A stretch of 64,000 nucleotides of DNA from Polaribacter sp. IC066 (GCF_007997085.1 NZ_VORR01000001.1:62001-126000), one strand, 5' to 3'. Positions 18,938 through 28,110 are shown, numbered from the stretch's first letter. Made by a program: numbers and translations. The notes: generated by a model from the letters alone, not told the origin.

Positions 18938-20446
18938 ATGCGTTACCTCCTTACTTTTCTTATTTGTATTGCTCTAATTTCGGTAAGTTCTTGCAGAAAA
19001 GATTTTTCTACCATCCCTAATTTTGGGAGTTTAGAGTTCTCTAAAGACACCGTTTTTTTAGACACCGTTTTTACCAATATTGGCTCTGCTACTTATAATT
19101 TAAAAGTGTACAATAGAGGTACTAAAGCCATTACAATTCCTAAAATTGCGCTAGAAAAAGGCTCTCTTTCTAAATATAGATTAAATGTTGATGGCATTCC
19201 GGGTAAGGATTTTAACGACATTAATATTCTTGGTAAAGACAGTATTTTTGTTTTTGTTGAAACCACCATTGATGCTAATAATATTGCAGATCCTTTATAC
19301 ACAGATCGCATTTTGTTTGATACAGGTAGCAATCAGCAAAATGTAGATTTGGTAACTTTGGTACAAGATGCTAATTTTATTTTTCCGGGCAAAGACCCAA
19401 TAACCATGAAGATTGATAGTTTAACGATTAACGGACAGGCAACCACAATTAAAGGTCGATTTTTAACGGATGCAGAATTAACTATTACCAACACAAAACC
19501 AACTGTAATTTATGGGTATGCAGCGGTAGCTGCCAATAAGACTTTAACGATTGAAGCAGGATCTAAAGTTTATTTTCATAGCAACTCTGGCTTAATTATC
19601 GACAAAGAAGCTACCTTAAAAGTGAACGGAACTTTAACCGAAAAAGTTACTTTTGAAGGTGATCGACTAGAAAATGGTTTTAGGAATGTTCCAGGACAAT
19701 GGGGAACCATCTGGATGCGTGCAGGAAGTAAAAATAATGAAGTGCATCACGCACAAATTAAAAACGGAATTATAGGAATTCTTATTGACAGTATTGGGTC
19801 TACCTCTACGCCTACTTTAAAACTGCAAAATACAGAAATTTACAATCATTCTAATTTCGGAATTTTAGCAAGAGAAACCAATATTGAAGGCCATAATGTA
19901 GTGATTGGTTCTGCGGGTCAGGCCTCTTTGGCAGCAACAATTGGCGGCACTTATAATTTTACACATAGTACTTTTGCTAATTATTGGAATCGTGGCATTC
20001 GACAATTACCTGCAGTTTTAGTAAACAATTTCTTTGTGTATAACGATGAAAACGGACAAGAAATTATAGAAACTAGAGATTTAAAAGCAGCTAATTTTAC
20101 CAATTGTATTTTTGATGGCAACAACAACATTGAATTTATTTTAGATAAAGTTGATGGCGGCCTATTCAAGTATAAAATTAGCAATTGTATGATTTCGTTT
20201 ACCGACTCAAATAATTCATTTGAAGGTAATGTTGAGTTAGATTTTGAAAACAATACTAATTATAAAAACAATATTTTAAACGGATTTTTAGCTTTTAGAA
20301 ACTCTAGAAATGAAGATTTTATTATTGGTGAAACTTCAGATGCCATCAACAAAGCAACGCCTACTTCTTTTTCTTTTGATCTTTTAGGAATTGATAGAAC
20401 TACAAATCCTGATATTGGTGCATACCAACATATTACTTTTGAATAA
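18938..20446 (+). CDS. Conserved flavobacterial surface lipoprotein with beta-helix-like repeats
   Basis: A 502-residue lipoprotein: signal peptide with lipobox VSSC and C19 as the anchor. Residues ~30-150 look like a beta-sandwich (FLDTVFTNIGSATYNLKVYNRGT, an Ig/choice-of-anchor type pattern). The remainder has repeated short strands and N/G turns (GQWGTIWMRAGSKNNEVHHAQIKNGIIGI and similar) like a right-handed parallel beta-helix. It ends NPDIGAYQHITFE, a motif common at the end of bacterial polysaccharide-active or adhesive beta-helix proteins. No catalytic motif is recognised and the function is unknown. A degenerate copy of its last codons lies downstream. Confidence 0.75.
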   Translation: MRYLLTFLICIALISVSSCRKDFSTIPNFGSLEFSKDTVFLDTVFTNIGSATYNLKVYNRGTKAITIPKIALEKGSLSKYRLNVDGIPGKDFNDINILGKDSIFVFVETTIDANNIADPLYTDRILFDTGSNQQNVDLVTLVQDANFIFPGKDPITMKIDSLTINGQATTIKGRFLTDAELTITNTKPTVIYGYAAVAANKTLTIEAGSKVYFHSNSGLIIDKEATLKVNGTLTEKVTFEGDRLENGFRNVPGQWGTIWMRAGSKNNEVHHAQIKNGIIGILIDSIGSTSTPTLKLQNTEIYNHSNFGILARETNIEGHNVVIGSAGQASLAATIGGTYNFTHSTFANYWNRGIRQLPAVLVNNFFVYNDENGQEIIETRDLKAANFTNCIFDGNNNIEFILDKVDGGLFKYKISNCMISFTDSNNSFEGNVELDFENNTNYKNNILNGFLAFRNSRNEDFIIGETSDAINKATPTSFSFDLLGIDRTTNPDIGAYQHITFE

Positions 20447-20456
20447 TACCTAAAAA

Positions 20457-20508
20457 GACCTCATAGGTTAGATACTGAAACAAGTTCAGACATGGAACCC
20501 GTGAGGTC
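20457..20508. repeat. 52-bp palindromic intergenic element, copy 1
   Basis: The ends GACCTCATAGG and CCCGTGAGGTC form an outer stem with mismatches, and CTGAA/TTCAG forms an inner stem. It lies just after the lipoprotein stop and is nearly identical to 20731-20782. Confidence 0.8.
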
Positions 20509-20668
20509 TAGAAATTTTTATAAGGTTTAAAACAAGACTTTATTTCCTAGCGGATTATTTTTACACCAGTCTGCCAGCAAGAACATCAAAACTATACCGG
20601 TACTCGTTAAAAACGAGCACTAGCCTTGGGCATTTTAGTGTTTTATATTTGATGTGTATTAAATAGTT

Positions 20669-20720
20669 AGAAATACAAATCTTGATATTAGAGTGTACCA
20701 AAGTATTACTTTTGAATACA
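20669..20720 (+). pseudogene. Degenerate duplicate of the lipoprotein gene's 3' end
   Basis: This stretch reads NLDIRVYQSITFEY in one frame, a decayed copy of NPDIGAYQHITFE at the end of the upstream lipoprotein (its stop codon changed to TAC). It is followed at the same distance by the second copy of the 52-bp palindromic element, so gene tail plus element were duplicated together. Confidence 0.7.
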
Positions 20721-20730
20721 ACTTTAGAAA

Positions 20731-20782
20731 GACCTCGCAGGTTAGATACTGAAACAAGTTCAGACATGGAGCCTGTGAGGTC
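20731..20782. repeat. 52-bp palindromic intergenic element, copy 2
   Basis: Same length and near-identical sequence to 20457-20508, with compensating-looking changes in the stem (CGCAGG/CCTGTG versus CATAGG/CCCGTG). Confidence 0.8.
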
Positions 20783-20854
20783 AAAAATACTTTTAACTAT
20801 CAAACAACCCAACTTGAATTTCTGCATGCGCAATCGTACATATACGAAGCAAAC

Positions 20855-22129
20855 TTACTTCTTATAAACAACCCCATTTTTCATCACAAAGACAACGTTT
20901 TCCATGGTAGAAATATTTTTGGTAGGATCGTCATTTACGGCAATAATATCTGCAAAAAAACCTTTTTTAACTTGTCCGATTTCGTTTTCCATTTTTAGCA
21001 ACATGGCATTCGTAATGGTTGCTGATTGAATGGTTTCCATCACTGGCATTCCTGCCTCCACCATAAAGCCAAATTCTTTTCCATTATCGCCATGTCTAAA
21101 AACACCAGCATCGGTGCCAAATGCAATTCCGACTCCTTTTTTATACGCCTTGGCAAAGGTTCCTTGAATTTGTGGGCCAACAGCCAACGCTTTAGGAACT
21201 ACAATAGCAGGATAAAAACCGGCTATTTTCGCCTTCTCTTCCACTTCTTTTCCTGCAGTAATTGTAGGTACTAAATACGCATCGTACTTTTTCATCAACT
21301 CCATGGTTACATCACTCATATACGTACCATGCTCTATTGTTTTTACACCACCAATAATAGCTCTTTGCATTCCTTCATCTCCATGCGCGTGTGCGGCAAC
21401 ATGCATTCCGTAATCTTTTGCGGTATCACAAATTGCTTTGATTTCCTCTAGTGTAAATTGCGGATTATCACCAGACTTGGCAACACTTAAAACACCACCA
21501 GTAGCCGTAATTTTAATACAATCCGCTCCATTTTTATACCGTTGTCTTACTGCTTTTTTTGCATCTTCAACAGAATTCACAACCCCTTCTTTTGGCCCCG
21601 GATCCCCAATTAACTTTCTGCTACTTCCATTTGTAGGATCTGCATGCCCCCCAGTTGTAGCCAGAGATTGCCCCGCGGTAAAAACTCTTGGTCCAGGAAT
21701 TTTCCCTTGGTCAATAGCATTTCTAATCGAAATATTCACACCCGTTCCGCCTAAATCTCTTACCGTTGTAAAGCCATTTAAAAGCGTGGTTTTTGCAAAA
21801 CCAACGGAGTTAAAAGCAACATCTGCCTCGTTTAAAATATATTCATTTAATCTTGTGTTTCTATCAAATTCTTGCTCAATATGCACATGCATGTCAATTA
21901 AACCTGCCATCACAACTTTGTCTCGTAAATCAATTAAAGTTGCTCCTTTTGGCATGATGTAGCCATCCATAACATCAATGATTTTGTTTTCTTTTACTAA
22001 AATTGTTTTCTCTACATCAATGTTTCCTGATTTTGTATCAATCAATTTTCCGCATAAAATATAGGTAGTTTGCGCTGCTAAATTCTGAAAAAGAAAAAGT
22101 GCTAAAAAAAGTAATATTGTTTTTTTCAT
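20855..22129 (-). CDS. Exported amidohydrolase-superfamily metal-dependent hydrolase
   Basis: A 424-residue protein with a signal peptide ending NLAAQ (residues ~16-20), so it is periplasmic. The amidohydrolase metal site is visible: H81 and H83 in DMHVHIE, a lysine in CIKITATGG that would be carbamylated, H in VAAHAHG, H in KTIEHGTYM and D in FGTDAGVF. This pattern matches the imidazolonepropionase/Xaa-Pro dipeptidase-like group that cleaves proline-containing dipeptides or related amides. The exact substrate is not determinable. It stands alone, divergent from the SDR gene 68 bp away, so the short gap must hold both promoters. Confidence 0.85.
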   Translation of the reverse strand: MKKTILLFLALFLFQNLAAQTTYILCGKLIDTKSGNIDVEKTILVKENKIIDVMDGYIMPKGATLIDLRDKVVMAGLIDMHVHIEQEFDRNTRLNEYILNEADVAFNSVGFAKTTLLNGFTTVRDLGGTGVNISIRNAIDQGKIPGPRVFTAGQSLATTGGHADPTNGSSRKLIGDPGPKEGVVNSVEDAKKAVRQRYKNGADCIKITATGGVLSVAKSGDNPQFTLEEIKAICDTAKDYGMHVAAHAHGDEGMQRAIIGGVKTIEHGTYMSDVTMELMKKYDAYLVPTITAGKEVEEKAKIAGFYPAIVVPKALAVGPQIQGTFAKAYKKGVGIAFGTDAGVFRHGDNGKEFGFMVEAGMPVMETIQSATITNAMLLKMENEIGQVKKGFFADIIAVNDDPTKNISTMENVVFVMKNGVVYKK

Positions 22130-22197
22130 TTGTTGGGTTTTAATTTTTAAATGTATGAAAATTTAAGTAGATTGCTTCTTCAAAATTCTTAATTTAA

Positions 22198-22878
22198 ATG
22201 AAAAACATTGTTATTACAGGAACAAGTAGAGGAATTGGCTTTGAACTAGCACAATTATTTGCAAATGCAGGGCACCAAGTTTTAGCAGTTTCTAGAAACA
22301 CTGCCCCCTTAACGACTGTAAATCACCCAAATATTTCTGTGCTTTCTGTAGATCTTTCTAATCATTCTGATATAAAAAAAGTATCCGATTTTGTTAAAAA
22401 AAATTGGAAACAAGTTGATATTTTAATCAATAATGCTGGTAAACTGATCAACAAACCTTTTACAGATTTAACTTCGGATGATTTTTTAGAGGTCTATAAA
22501 GTAAATGTTTTTGGCGTTGCAGAATTAACAAAAAATTTAATTCCGTTTTTACAAAAAGGAAGTCATGTAGTAACTATTAGTTCTATAGGCGGTGTTCAAG
22601 GAAGCATGAAGTTTCCGGGTTTAGCAGCCTATTCATCCGCCAAAGGCGCGGTAATTACGTTATCAGAATTATTAGCAGAAGAATATAAAGCACAACAAAT
22701 TGCATTTAATGTTTTAGCACTTGGGGCTGTGCAAACAGAAATGTTAGCAGAAGCTTTTCCTGATTATAAAGCGCCACTTTCTGCCTTAGAGATGGCCGCT
22801 TATATCTATGATTTTTCTTTAACAGGAAATAAATTTTATAACGGTAAAGTTTTAGAGGTTTCCTCTACGACTCCGTAA
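22198..22878 (+). CDS. Short-chain dehydrogenase/reductase
   Basis: A 226-residue classical SDR. The cofactor motif TGTSRGIG is at residues 7-14, NNAG at 78-81, a serine in ISSIGG near 128-129, and the catalytic YSSAK with Y145 and K149. All active-site residues are present. The protein is cytosolic. The substrate is unknown. It is divergent from the amidohydrolase. A CCTCCC/GGGAGG stem-loop (22896-22912) without a T tract follows the stop. Confidence 0.88.
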   Translation: MKNIVITGTSRGIGFELAQLFANAGHQVLAVSRNTAPLTTVNHPNISVLSVDLSNHSDIKKVSDFVKKNWKQVDILINNAGKLINKPFTDLTSDDFLEVYKVNVFGVAELTKNLIPFLQKGSHVVTISSIGGVQGSMKFPGLAAYSSAKGAVITLSELLAEEYKAQQIAFNVLALGAVQTEMLAEAFPDYKAPLSALEMAAYIYDFSLTGNKFYNGKVLEVSSTTP

Positions 22879-23035
22879 AAAAGAAACCCTCTTAACCTCC
22901 CCGAAAGGGAGGAATTGCATGCTCTTTAAATTACATAAATAAAAAACAATAATCATTTCAAACAATAAAAATAATATAGACAAGAGTGAGAGTTCTATCC
23001 CTTCGGAAGGTTTAGAATGGGCTTCTTTCATCCCG

Positions 23036-23602
23036 ATGAAAGCGATTCCGTTTGTTCAATATTTAATTGATGCACATTCTTTTGATTTATTGATAGTAAA
23101 TCAGCGACAAACAAAACATGGCGATTTTAGAAAATTACCAAATGGCAGATTTCAAATAACGGTTAATAACAACCTCAACAAACATCAATTTTTATTAACC
23201 TTGGTGCATGAAATAGCACATCATGTAACGCATCAAAAATTCGGAAGAGTGCAACCTCATGGCCAAGAATGGAAAGCTGTTTTTCAGCATTTAATGTTGC
23301 CTTTTTTACAGCTTGAAATTTACCCGAAAGAGATGATTTCGCATTTAGCACATTATTTAAAAAACCCAAAGGCAAGCACAGATTCTGATGTTAGGCTGTC
23401 TTTAGCGTTGCGTGGTAATACCGCAGAAGAGGGTAAAAAATTTATTTTCGCTCTGAATGTTGGCAATTTATTTATCTTTAAAAATGTTATTTACAAAAGA
23501 GGAAACAAACGCAGAACGAGAATAGAATGTATGAATATGAACAATAAAAAGGTGTATTTATTCAATCAAAATGTGGAAGTAAAGTTATTTGAGCAAGAAT
23601 AG
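23036..23602 (+). CDS. SprT-like zinc metalloprotease-fold protein, possibly N-terminally shortened
   Basis: A 188-residue protein with the SprT-like signature: VNQRQTKHGDFRKLPNG at residues ~21-37 and zinc-binding HEIAHH at 58-63, with a further histidine in PHGQEWKAVF. Relatives in Bacteroidota generally have about 20 more N-terminal residues ahead of the IPFVQYLI segment. Here an open frame continues upstream of ATG 23036 to about 22945 but offers no ATG, so the start may be a non-ATG codon or the 5' end may be damaged. The substrate and role are unproven; the fold is shared with DNA-protein crosslink protease SPRTN. It stands alone. Confidence 0.78.
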   Translation: MKAIPFVQYLIDAHSFDLLIVNQRQTKHGDFRKLPNGRFQITVNNNLNKHQFLLTLVHEIAHHVTHQKFGRVQPHGQEWKAVFQHLMLPFLQLEIYPKEMISHLAHYLKNPKASTDSDVRLSLALRGNTAEEGKKFIFALNVGNLFIFKNVIYKRGNKRRTRIECMNMNNKKVYLFNQNVEVKLFEQE

Positions 23603-23650
23603 TTATGACATCTCACCTCCACATTTTCATAAACCTAAAAAATAAGTTGG

Positions 23651-25120
23651 CTATTTTTCTCGCTTTATAAAGAGCGTATCTAAACTCAATTCTTTTTGCA
23701 ACCAAGCTCTTAACTCTCTTTCTTTTGGGGCAATAATACTATCTGTCATTCTAGCATTCCATTTAATAGTTGCCACCGGAATCGTATCAATTTTTATAAA
23801 ATCTTTAGAAGACAAAAAGTTTGCAAATCCTATTTGCTGAATATCAGCATATCTAATTTTAGCATCTTTGGCAATTGTACTAAAAGCAATTATATTTTGA
23901 TTTTTATTTAAAGCGTCTTGCTCTATTCTTCTATTTAATGAAGATATTGTTTCTTGTAAATCTATAATTTGCTTTTCTAGATCTGCGATAGTATTTTTAG
24001 TCTCTTGTAATTCCTCTCGTTTCTCTTTATAAGCTGTTGTTATAATCTCAAAGCTTTTGGTATCACTTCCCTTAATCTCTAATTTAAATTCTTTTAAACT
24101 GCTATAAAAAACATTATGAGTTAGCTCATTATTCAAATCGTTATAAGTTGCATCGGTCACTTCATTAAAGAAATTAAGTTTTAATGTTTTTCTTTCGATA
24201 TTAGGATCGTAATCGATTAAAGTTAACGATTGATTCGTTTTAATTTCGGTTTTTATAAAATTCTCAATTTCATTTTTTATTTGATTTTCTTTAAAAACAT
24301 TTATAAATGTAAAAATTGCAGGAATCATTACTGCGAAACCTACAACCGTTGCAATGGTAGAATATCGTTTTCTTTTTGCTGCGTTTGCATATTTATGCAT
24401 CGGAAAACGCAATAATTTTAAAACTAAAAAAGTAGCTAAAGCAATAAATATAGTGTTGATTGTGAACAGATACATGGCCCCTATAAAGTAAGAAAAGTTA
24501 CCTTTTGCCAATCCGTACCCCGCTGTACACAATGGCGGCATTAAGGCCGTTGCAATTGCCACACCAAAAATTACCGAGGCTATGGTCCCTTTTTTAGTTC
24601 TAGCAACCATAAGCGCTAAACCACCAAAGAACGCAATTAAAACGTCTCTAATATCTGGACTTACGCGCCCTAAAAGTTCTGAATTATCTTCACTTAACGG
24701 AAAGAAATAAAAGAATAAAAATGATGCAAACAAACTTAGTCCAATCATGGTACCAAGGTTTATTAACGACTTTTTAAATGTTTCAATGTCATTTAAAGCA
24801 AAAGACATTCCGATTCCTAAAATTGGCCCCATTAAAGGTGATATTAACATGGCACCAATAACAACTGCAGTAGAATTTGCATTTAAACCAATAGAGGCTA
24901 CAAAGACAGCAAAAATTAAAATCCAAGCAGTTGCTCCTTTAAACGGAATATCTGCTTTTATGGCCTCTATAGTAGCTTCGTGATCTGTATCATGTCTAAA
25001 GTCAAAGAGATCTATTAGAAACTGTTTAATACTCTCAAACAACCCCCTAGCATCTTTCTGAACATTTTGTTTAGAATTTTCTTTAGAACTTATATTTTTT
25101 TGCGCGTCTTCCTCCATCAT
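23651..25120 (-). CDS. DUF389-family membrane protein
   Basis: A 489-residue protein with about six membrane segments between residues ~60 and ~275 and the conserved DUF389 core (NSTAVVIGAMLISPLMGPILGIG, SPDIRDVLIAFFGGLALMVA, IATALMPPLCTAGYGLA). The C-terminal ~200 residues are soluble, with a coiled coil (EKREELQETKNTIADLEKQI) and a periplasmic-type beta segment. Function of the family is unknown. The N-terminal ~45 residues are charged and cytoplasmic. The gene is isolated and convergent with the SprT-like gene. Confidence 0.9.
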   Translation of the reverse strand: MMEEDAQKNISSKENSKQNVQKDARGLFESIKQFLIDLFDFRHDTDHEATIEAIKADIPFKGATAWILIFAVFVASIGLNANSTAVVIGAMLISPLMGPILGIGMSFALNDIETFKKSLINLGTMIGLSLFASFLFFYFFPLSEDNSELLGRVSPDIRDVLIAFFGGLALMVARTKKGTIASVIFGVAIATALMPPLCTAGYGLAKGNFSYFIGAMYLFTINTIFIALATFLVLKLLRFPMHKYANAAKRKRYSTIATVVGFAVMIPAIFTFINVFKENQIKNEIENFIKTEIKTNQSLTLIDYDPNIERKTLKLNFFNEVTDATYNDLNNELTHNVFYSSLKEFKLEIKGSDTKSFEIITTAYKEKREELQETKNTIADLEKQIIDLQETISSLNRRIEQDALNKNQNIIAFSTIAKDAKIRYADIQQIGFANFLSSKDFIKIDTIPVATIKWNARMTDSIIAPKERELRAWLQKELSLDTLFIKREK

Positions 25121-25174
25121 TTTTTATAAATAACCATGGAAAGATACAAAAAAGTATTGCTATTTTTAGCAGTT

Positions 25175-25711
25175 TTACTCTAGATAAATTTCATCAATTT
25201 CTAACATAAAGCGCTGTTCTTTTTTATTGCCGATAAGAATTGCTATTTCTTCAATTATTTCTGATGAAAAATTATCCATGGCCAACTTCCGTCCTCTAAA
25301 AGCAGGATACATTTCTGATAAATTAATCTCTATAAGCTCCCATTCTTTAGAGGTATTAAAAGTTTTTATATAAGAATAAAAATTTCTATAACTATCTTTT
25401 ACTCTAAATTGATATGGATTTCCGTCTCCTTTTACCTTTAGAACTACTTTTGTGTACGATGCAACTTTTATTTCTTTAAATTGATATCTTAAAGAAGAAA
25501 AGCCTCCATTATTTTCTAGAGAAACTTCTCCAGAAAAAAGACCATTCCCGTTTTCGTTTACTTTAAAAGTACCTTGAGACCTTCCACCCATAACAACATC
25601 ATCTACCACCTTCCACGAAGAAATATTAGAGTCTTTAGAAAAATCAAAAATTGTATGATTAGGAGTATTCATAAAAAATAGAATTAAGATGAAATAAGAT
25701 ACGATGTTCAT
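25175..25711 (-). CDS. CIA30-family protein
   Basis: A 178-residue protein with a short hydrophobic N-terminus followed by a CIA30 (complex I intermediate-associated protein 30) beta-sandwich: SWKVVDDVVMGGRSQGTF, FSGEVSLENNGGFSSLRYQF, VVLKVKGDGNPYQFRVK and AFRGRKLAMDNFSSE. Bacterial members are not shown to act in complex I assembly; the fold suggests ligand binding. The N-terminal MNIVSYFILILFFMN may be a signal or anchor. It is a single-gene unit between DUF389 and tRNA-Lys. Confidence 0.85.
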   Translation of the reverse strand: MNIVSYFILILFFMNTPNHTIFDFSKDSNISSWKVVDDVVMGGRSQGTFKVNENGNGLFSGEVSLENNGGFSSLRYQFKEIKVASYTKVVLKVKGDGNPYQFRVKDSYRNFYSYIKTFNTSKEWELIEINLSEMYPAFRGRKLAMDNFSSEIIEEIAILIGNKKEQRFMLEIDEIYLE

Positions 25712-25772
25712 TTATTTTAAAAATAGATTAAAACAAAAGTAAAATATTTTTTCTGAAGCTTTGTTAAAAACG

Positions 25773-25800
25773 AAAAAACTCTGCAAAATATGCAGAGTTT
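25773..25800 (-). terminator. Terminator after tRNA-Lys
   Basis: A 10-bp perfect stem (25776-25785 with 25791-25800) with a 5-nt loop, followed on the minus strand by a T run. It starts 13 bp after the tRNA. Confidence 0.75.
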
Positions 25801-25812
25801 TCTCATTCAATG

Positions 25813-25885
25813 TGACCGGGCTGGGGCTCGAACCCAGGACCCTCTCCTTAAAAGGGAGATGCTCTACCAACTGAGCTACCAGGTC
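25813..25885 (-). tRNA. tRNA-Lys (anticodon TTT)
   Basis: A 73-nt cloverleaf on the minus strand: acceptor GACCTGG pairs with CCCGGTC (one G-T), the D arm is GCTCAGTTGGTAGAGC, the anticodon stem is TCTCC/GGAGA with loop CTTTTAA giving TTT, and the T arm has GGTTCGAGCC. The discriminator is A. No CCA is encoded. A terminator follows. Confidence 0.97.
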
Positions 25886-25944
25886 AATCTTTTTCCTTAC
25901 GGGCTGCAAATATACACCTTATTTACAATAAACCAAACATTTTT

Positions 25945-26712
25945 TTATTTAGTTTCATTTAAATATGCCTCTCTTACTTTTTTAAATAAATTAGATGAAT
26001 ACACAAAATCGACAACAGCTTCATTATCAGTCTTAAACATATCTTCACTACTACCTTCCCATTCTTTTCTTCCATCTTTTAAAAAAATAATTTTTTCTCC
26101 AATTTCCATTACAGAATTCATATCATGGGTATTTATTACCGTTGTAATTTGATATTCGTCTGTAATTTCTTGAATTAGATTATCAATTACGGTTGCTGTT
26201 TGTGGGTCTAAACCCGAATTTGGCTCATCACAAAACAAATATTTAGGTTTCATAACAATTGCCCGAGCAATTGCTACTCTTTTTTGCATTCCGCCAGATA
26301 ACTCTGCTGGCAGTTTGTCATTCGAGTCTTCTAGATTTACTCGATTTAAAACGAAATTTACGCGCTCTAACATTGTTTGATAAGATTGCTCGGTAAACAT
26401 TTTTAAAGGAAACATCACATTTTCTTCTACGGTTTGCGAATCAAATAAAGCGCTGCCCTGAAAAACCATGCCAATTTCTTGCCTCCATTGTCTTTTCTGT
26501 TCTATTGAAAATTCTGTATTTATTTTTCCATCAAAAGAAATACTGCCTCCTTCTGGCTTATGCAAACCTATTAAAGATTTTAAAAAAACAGTTTTTCCGG
26601 CACCACTTTGCCCAATAATTAGGTTTGTTTTACCGGCATGAAATGTAGTTGAAATTCCTTTTAAAACTTGAACATCACCAAAACCTTTGCGTAAATCTTT
26701 TACTTCTATCAT
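25945..26712 (-). CDS. mlaF: ABC transporter ATP-binding protein, MlaF type
   Basis: A 255-residue ABC ATPase. Walker A GQSGAGKT is at residues 34-41, the signature is LSGGMQKR, and Walker B reads LFCDEPNSGLDP. The sequence is of the MlaF/Ttg2A class that drives lipid transport between membranes with an MlaE permease. The start abuts the stop of the permease gene with no gap, so the two are coupled. An MCE-domain substrate-binding gene (MlaD), usually next in such operons, is not present here; tRNA-Lys follows instead. Confidence 0.88.
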   Translation of the reverse strand: MIEVKDLRKGFGDVQVLKGISTTFHAGKTNLIIGQSGAGKTVFLKSLIGLHKPEGGSISFDGKINTEFSIEQKRQWRQEIGMVFQGSALFDSQTVEENVMFPLKMFTEQSYQTMLERVNFVLNRVNLEDSNDKLPAELSGGMQKRVAIARAIVMKPKYLFCDEPNSGLDPQTATVIDNLIQEITDEYQITTVINTHDMNSVMEIGEKIIFLKDGRKEWEGSSEDMFKTDNEAVVDFVYSSNLFKKVREAYLNETK

Positions 26713-27453
26713 CTATGTTAGCAACATTTGAGTTAATAAATAATTGGCAATTACAATTAAAATGGTGGTCCAAACTACTGCTTGTGTACTTGCTTTACCA
26801 ACCGCAATAGAACCTCCTTTTACATAATACCCGTGATATGAAGGCACCGTAGAGATTAAAAAAGCAAAAACGAGTGTTTTAATCACTGCATATACTACAA
26901 AAAAGGGCTTAAAATCTGTTCGTAAACCTTCTATATAATCTACACCACTAAATAGACCAGAAAAAACACCGGCCAACCAGCCTCCAAAAATACCAATACA
27001 CATACCAAGTATAATTAGAAAAGGATAAAAGAAAACTGTAGCAATTACTTTTGGTAACACTAAATAATTTAGAGAATTTATACCCATAACATCTAATGCA
27101 TCAATTTGTTCTGTAACCTTCATCGTACCAATACTAGAGGTAATATAAGAGCCTACTTTACCAGCTAAAATAATGGAACAAAATGTTGGTGCAAACTCGA
27201 GTATAATGGATCTTTTTGCAGCAAACCCAATCAATGATTTCGGAATAAATGCACCATCTAAATTTAAAGCTGTTTGCAAAGCGATGACGCCACCTATAAA
27301 AAAGGAAATAAACATGATAATGCCTAAAGACTTTAAACCAAGCTCTTCGATTTCTCTGAATAATGCTTCGTAAAAAACTTTTCCTTTTTGAGGTCTTTTA
27401 AAAACCTCCTTTAACATTATAAAATATTTACCTACGTGTTCTATGTAATTCAA
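26713..27453 (-). CDS. mlaE: MlaE-family ABC transporter permease
   Basis: A 246-residue permease of the MlaE/YrbE family (lipid asymmetry maintenance). Conserved stretches include FIGGVIALQTALNL, LGAKRS-like GFAAKRSIILEFAPTFCSIILAGKVGS and MKVTEQIDALDVMGINSLNYLVLPK. About five membrane segments are predicted. It is the upstream gene of a two-gene operon with mlaF. Confidence 0.9.
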   Translation of the reverse strand: MNYIEHVGKYFIMLKEVFKRPQKGKVFYEALFREIEELGLKSLGIIMFISFFIGGVIALQTALNLDGAFIPKSLIGFAAKRSIILEFAPTFCSIILAGKVGSYITSSIGTMKVTEQIDALDVMGINSLNYLVLPKVIATVFFYPFLIILGMCIGIFGGWLAGVFSGLFSGVDYIEGLRTDFKPFFVVYAVIKTLVFAFLISTVPSYHGYYVKGGSIAVGKASTQAVVWTTILIVIANYLLTQMLLT

Positions 27454-27575
27454 TAGCTGTATTTTCGGCTAAATTAATAAATAACATTTACACAATGTAA
27501 AATAAGCGCAATCAAAATAAAAATTAATTACTTTTAATGCAATTAGCATCATAATACGCTCATAAAAAATAGTTT

Positions 27576-28110
27576 GTTTTACGCATTCTTGCTTCCTTTT
27601 GTACTTTAGGCTGCACTCCTCAAAAAATAAAGCAAACACGTGTAATGGGTATTATTATTGACCAAATGCGCTGTGATTATTTAACTCTATTTTCTGACAG
27701 GGATGCAGAAAACGGTTTTAAAAGATTGATAAATGATGAGTTTTCAATTGAAAACAAAAACTACAACAATAGTCCGGTAAGTAAAGCGATAACTGCCAGA
27801 GCTCTGCAAACTACAAAATTTACAGATGGTATTATGAACTCTTTACAAAACGGATACCATCAAAATTTCTGGTGATGTGCCTTTACGCCCTAACTTATAG
27901 CTTTAATAATTGTTAGAACCGCGACCTCTCTAAGCGCTGTTTATCCTTATGGCACTCATATTCCTATGTTATTTTATGGTATTAAAGTTTAAAAAAAGGA
28001 TTTCTTAAAATGTTATAATAATAGTTATATTGCGCCAACCATGGCAAATACCTTGCAAATAGAGCCAACAAATTCATCAACCAAAAAATTATTGACCAAG
28101 CTTTAAAAAA
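27576..28110 (+). pseudogene. Decayed PafA-like alkaline phosphatase family gene
   Basis: A frame with a lipoprotein-like signal (ILASFCTLGC) continues into MGIIIDQMRCDYL and NGFKRLINDEFSIENKNYNN, the start of PafA-like alkaline phosphatases. After about 27875 the frame breaks. Further downstream YPYGTHIPMLFYG and SYIAPTMANTLQIEPTNSSTKK match the C-terminal part (normally YPYDTHIPMLFYG and ISDIAPTLA). The middle of the protein is missing, so this is an internally deleted remnant of a gene that should be about 1.6 kb. Confidence 0.75.

Noticed and set aside
21438-21962. A 174-codon ORF antisense to the amidohydrolase gene
   Set aside because: The opposite strand encodes a full metal-dependent hydrolase with all ligands; this is a shadow frame.
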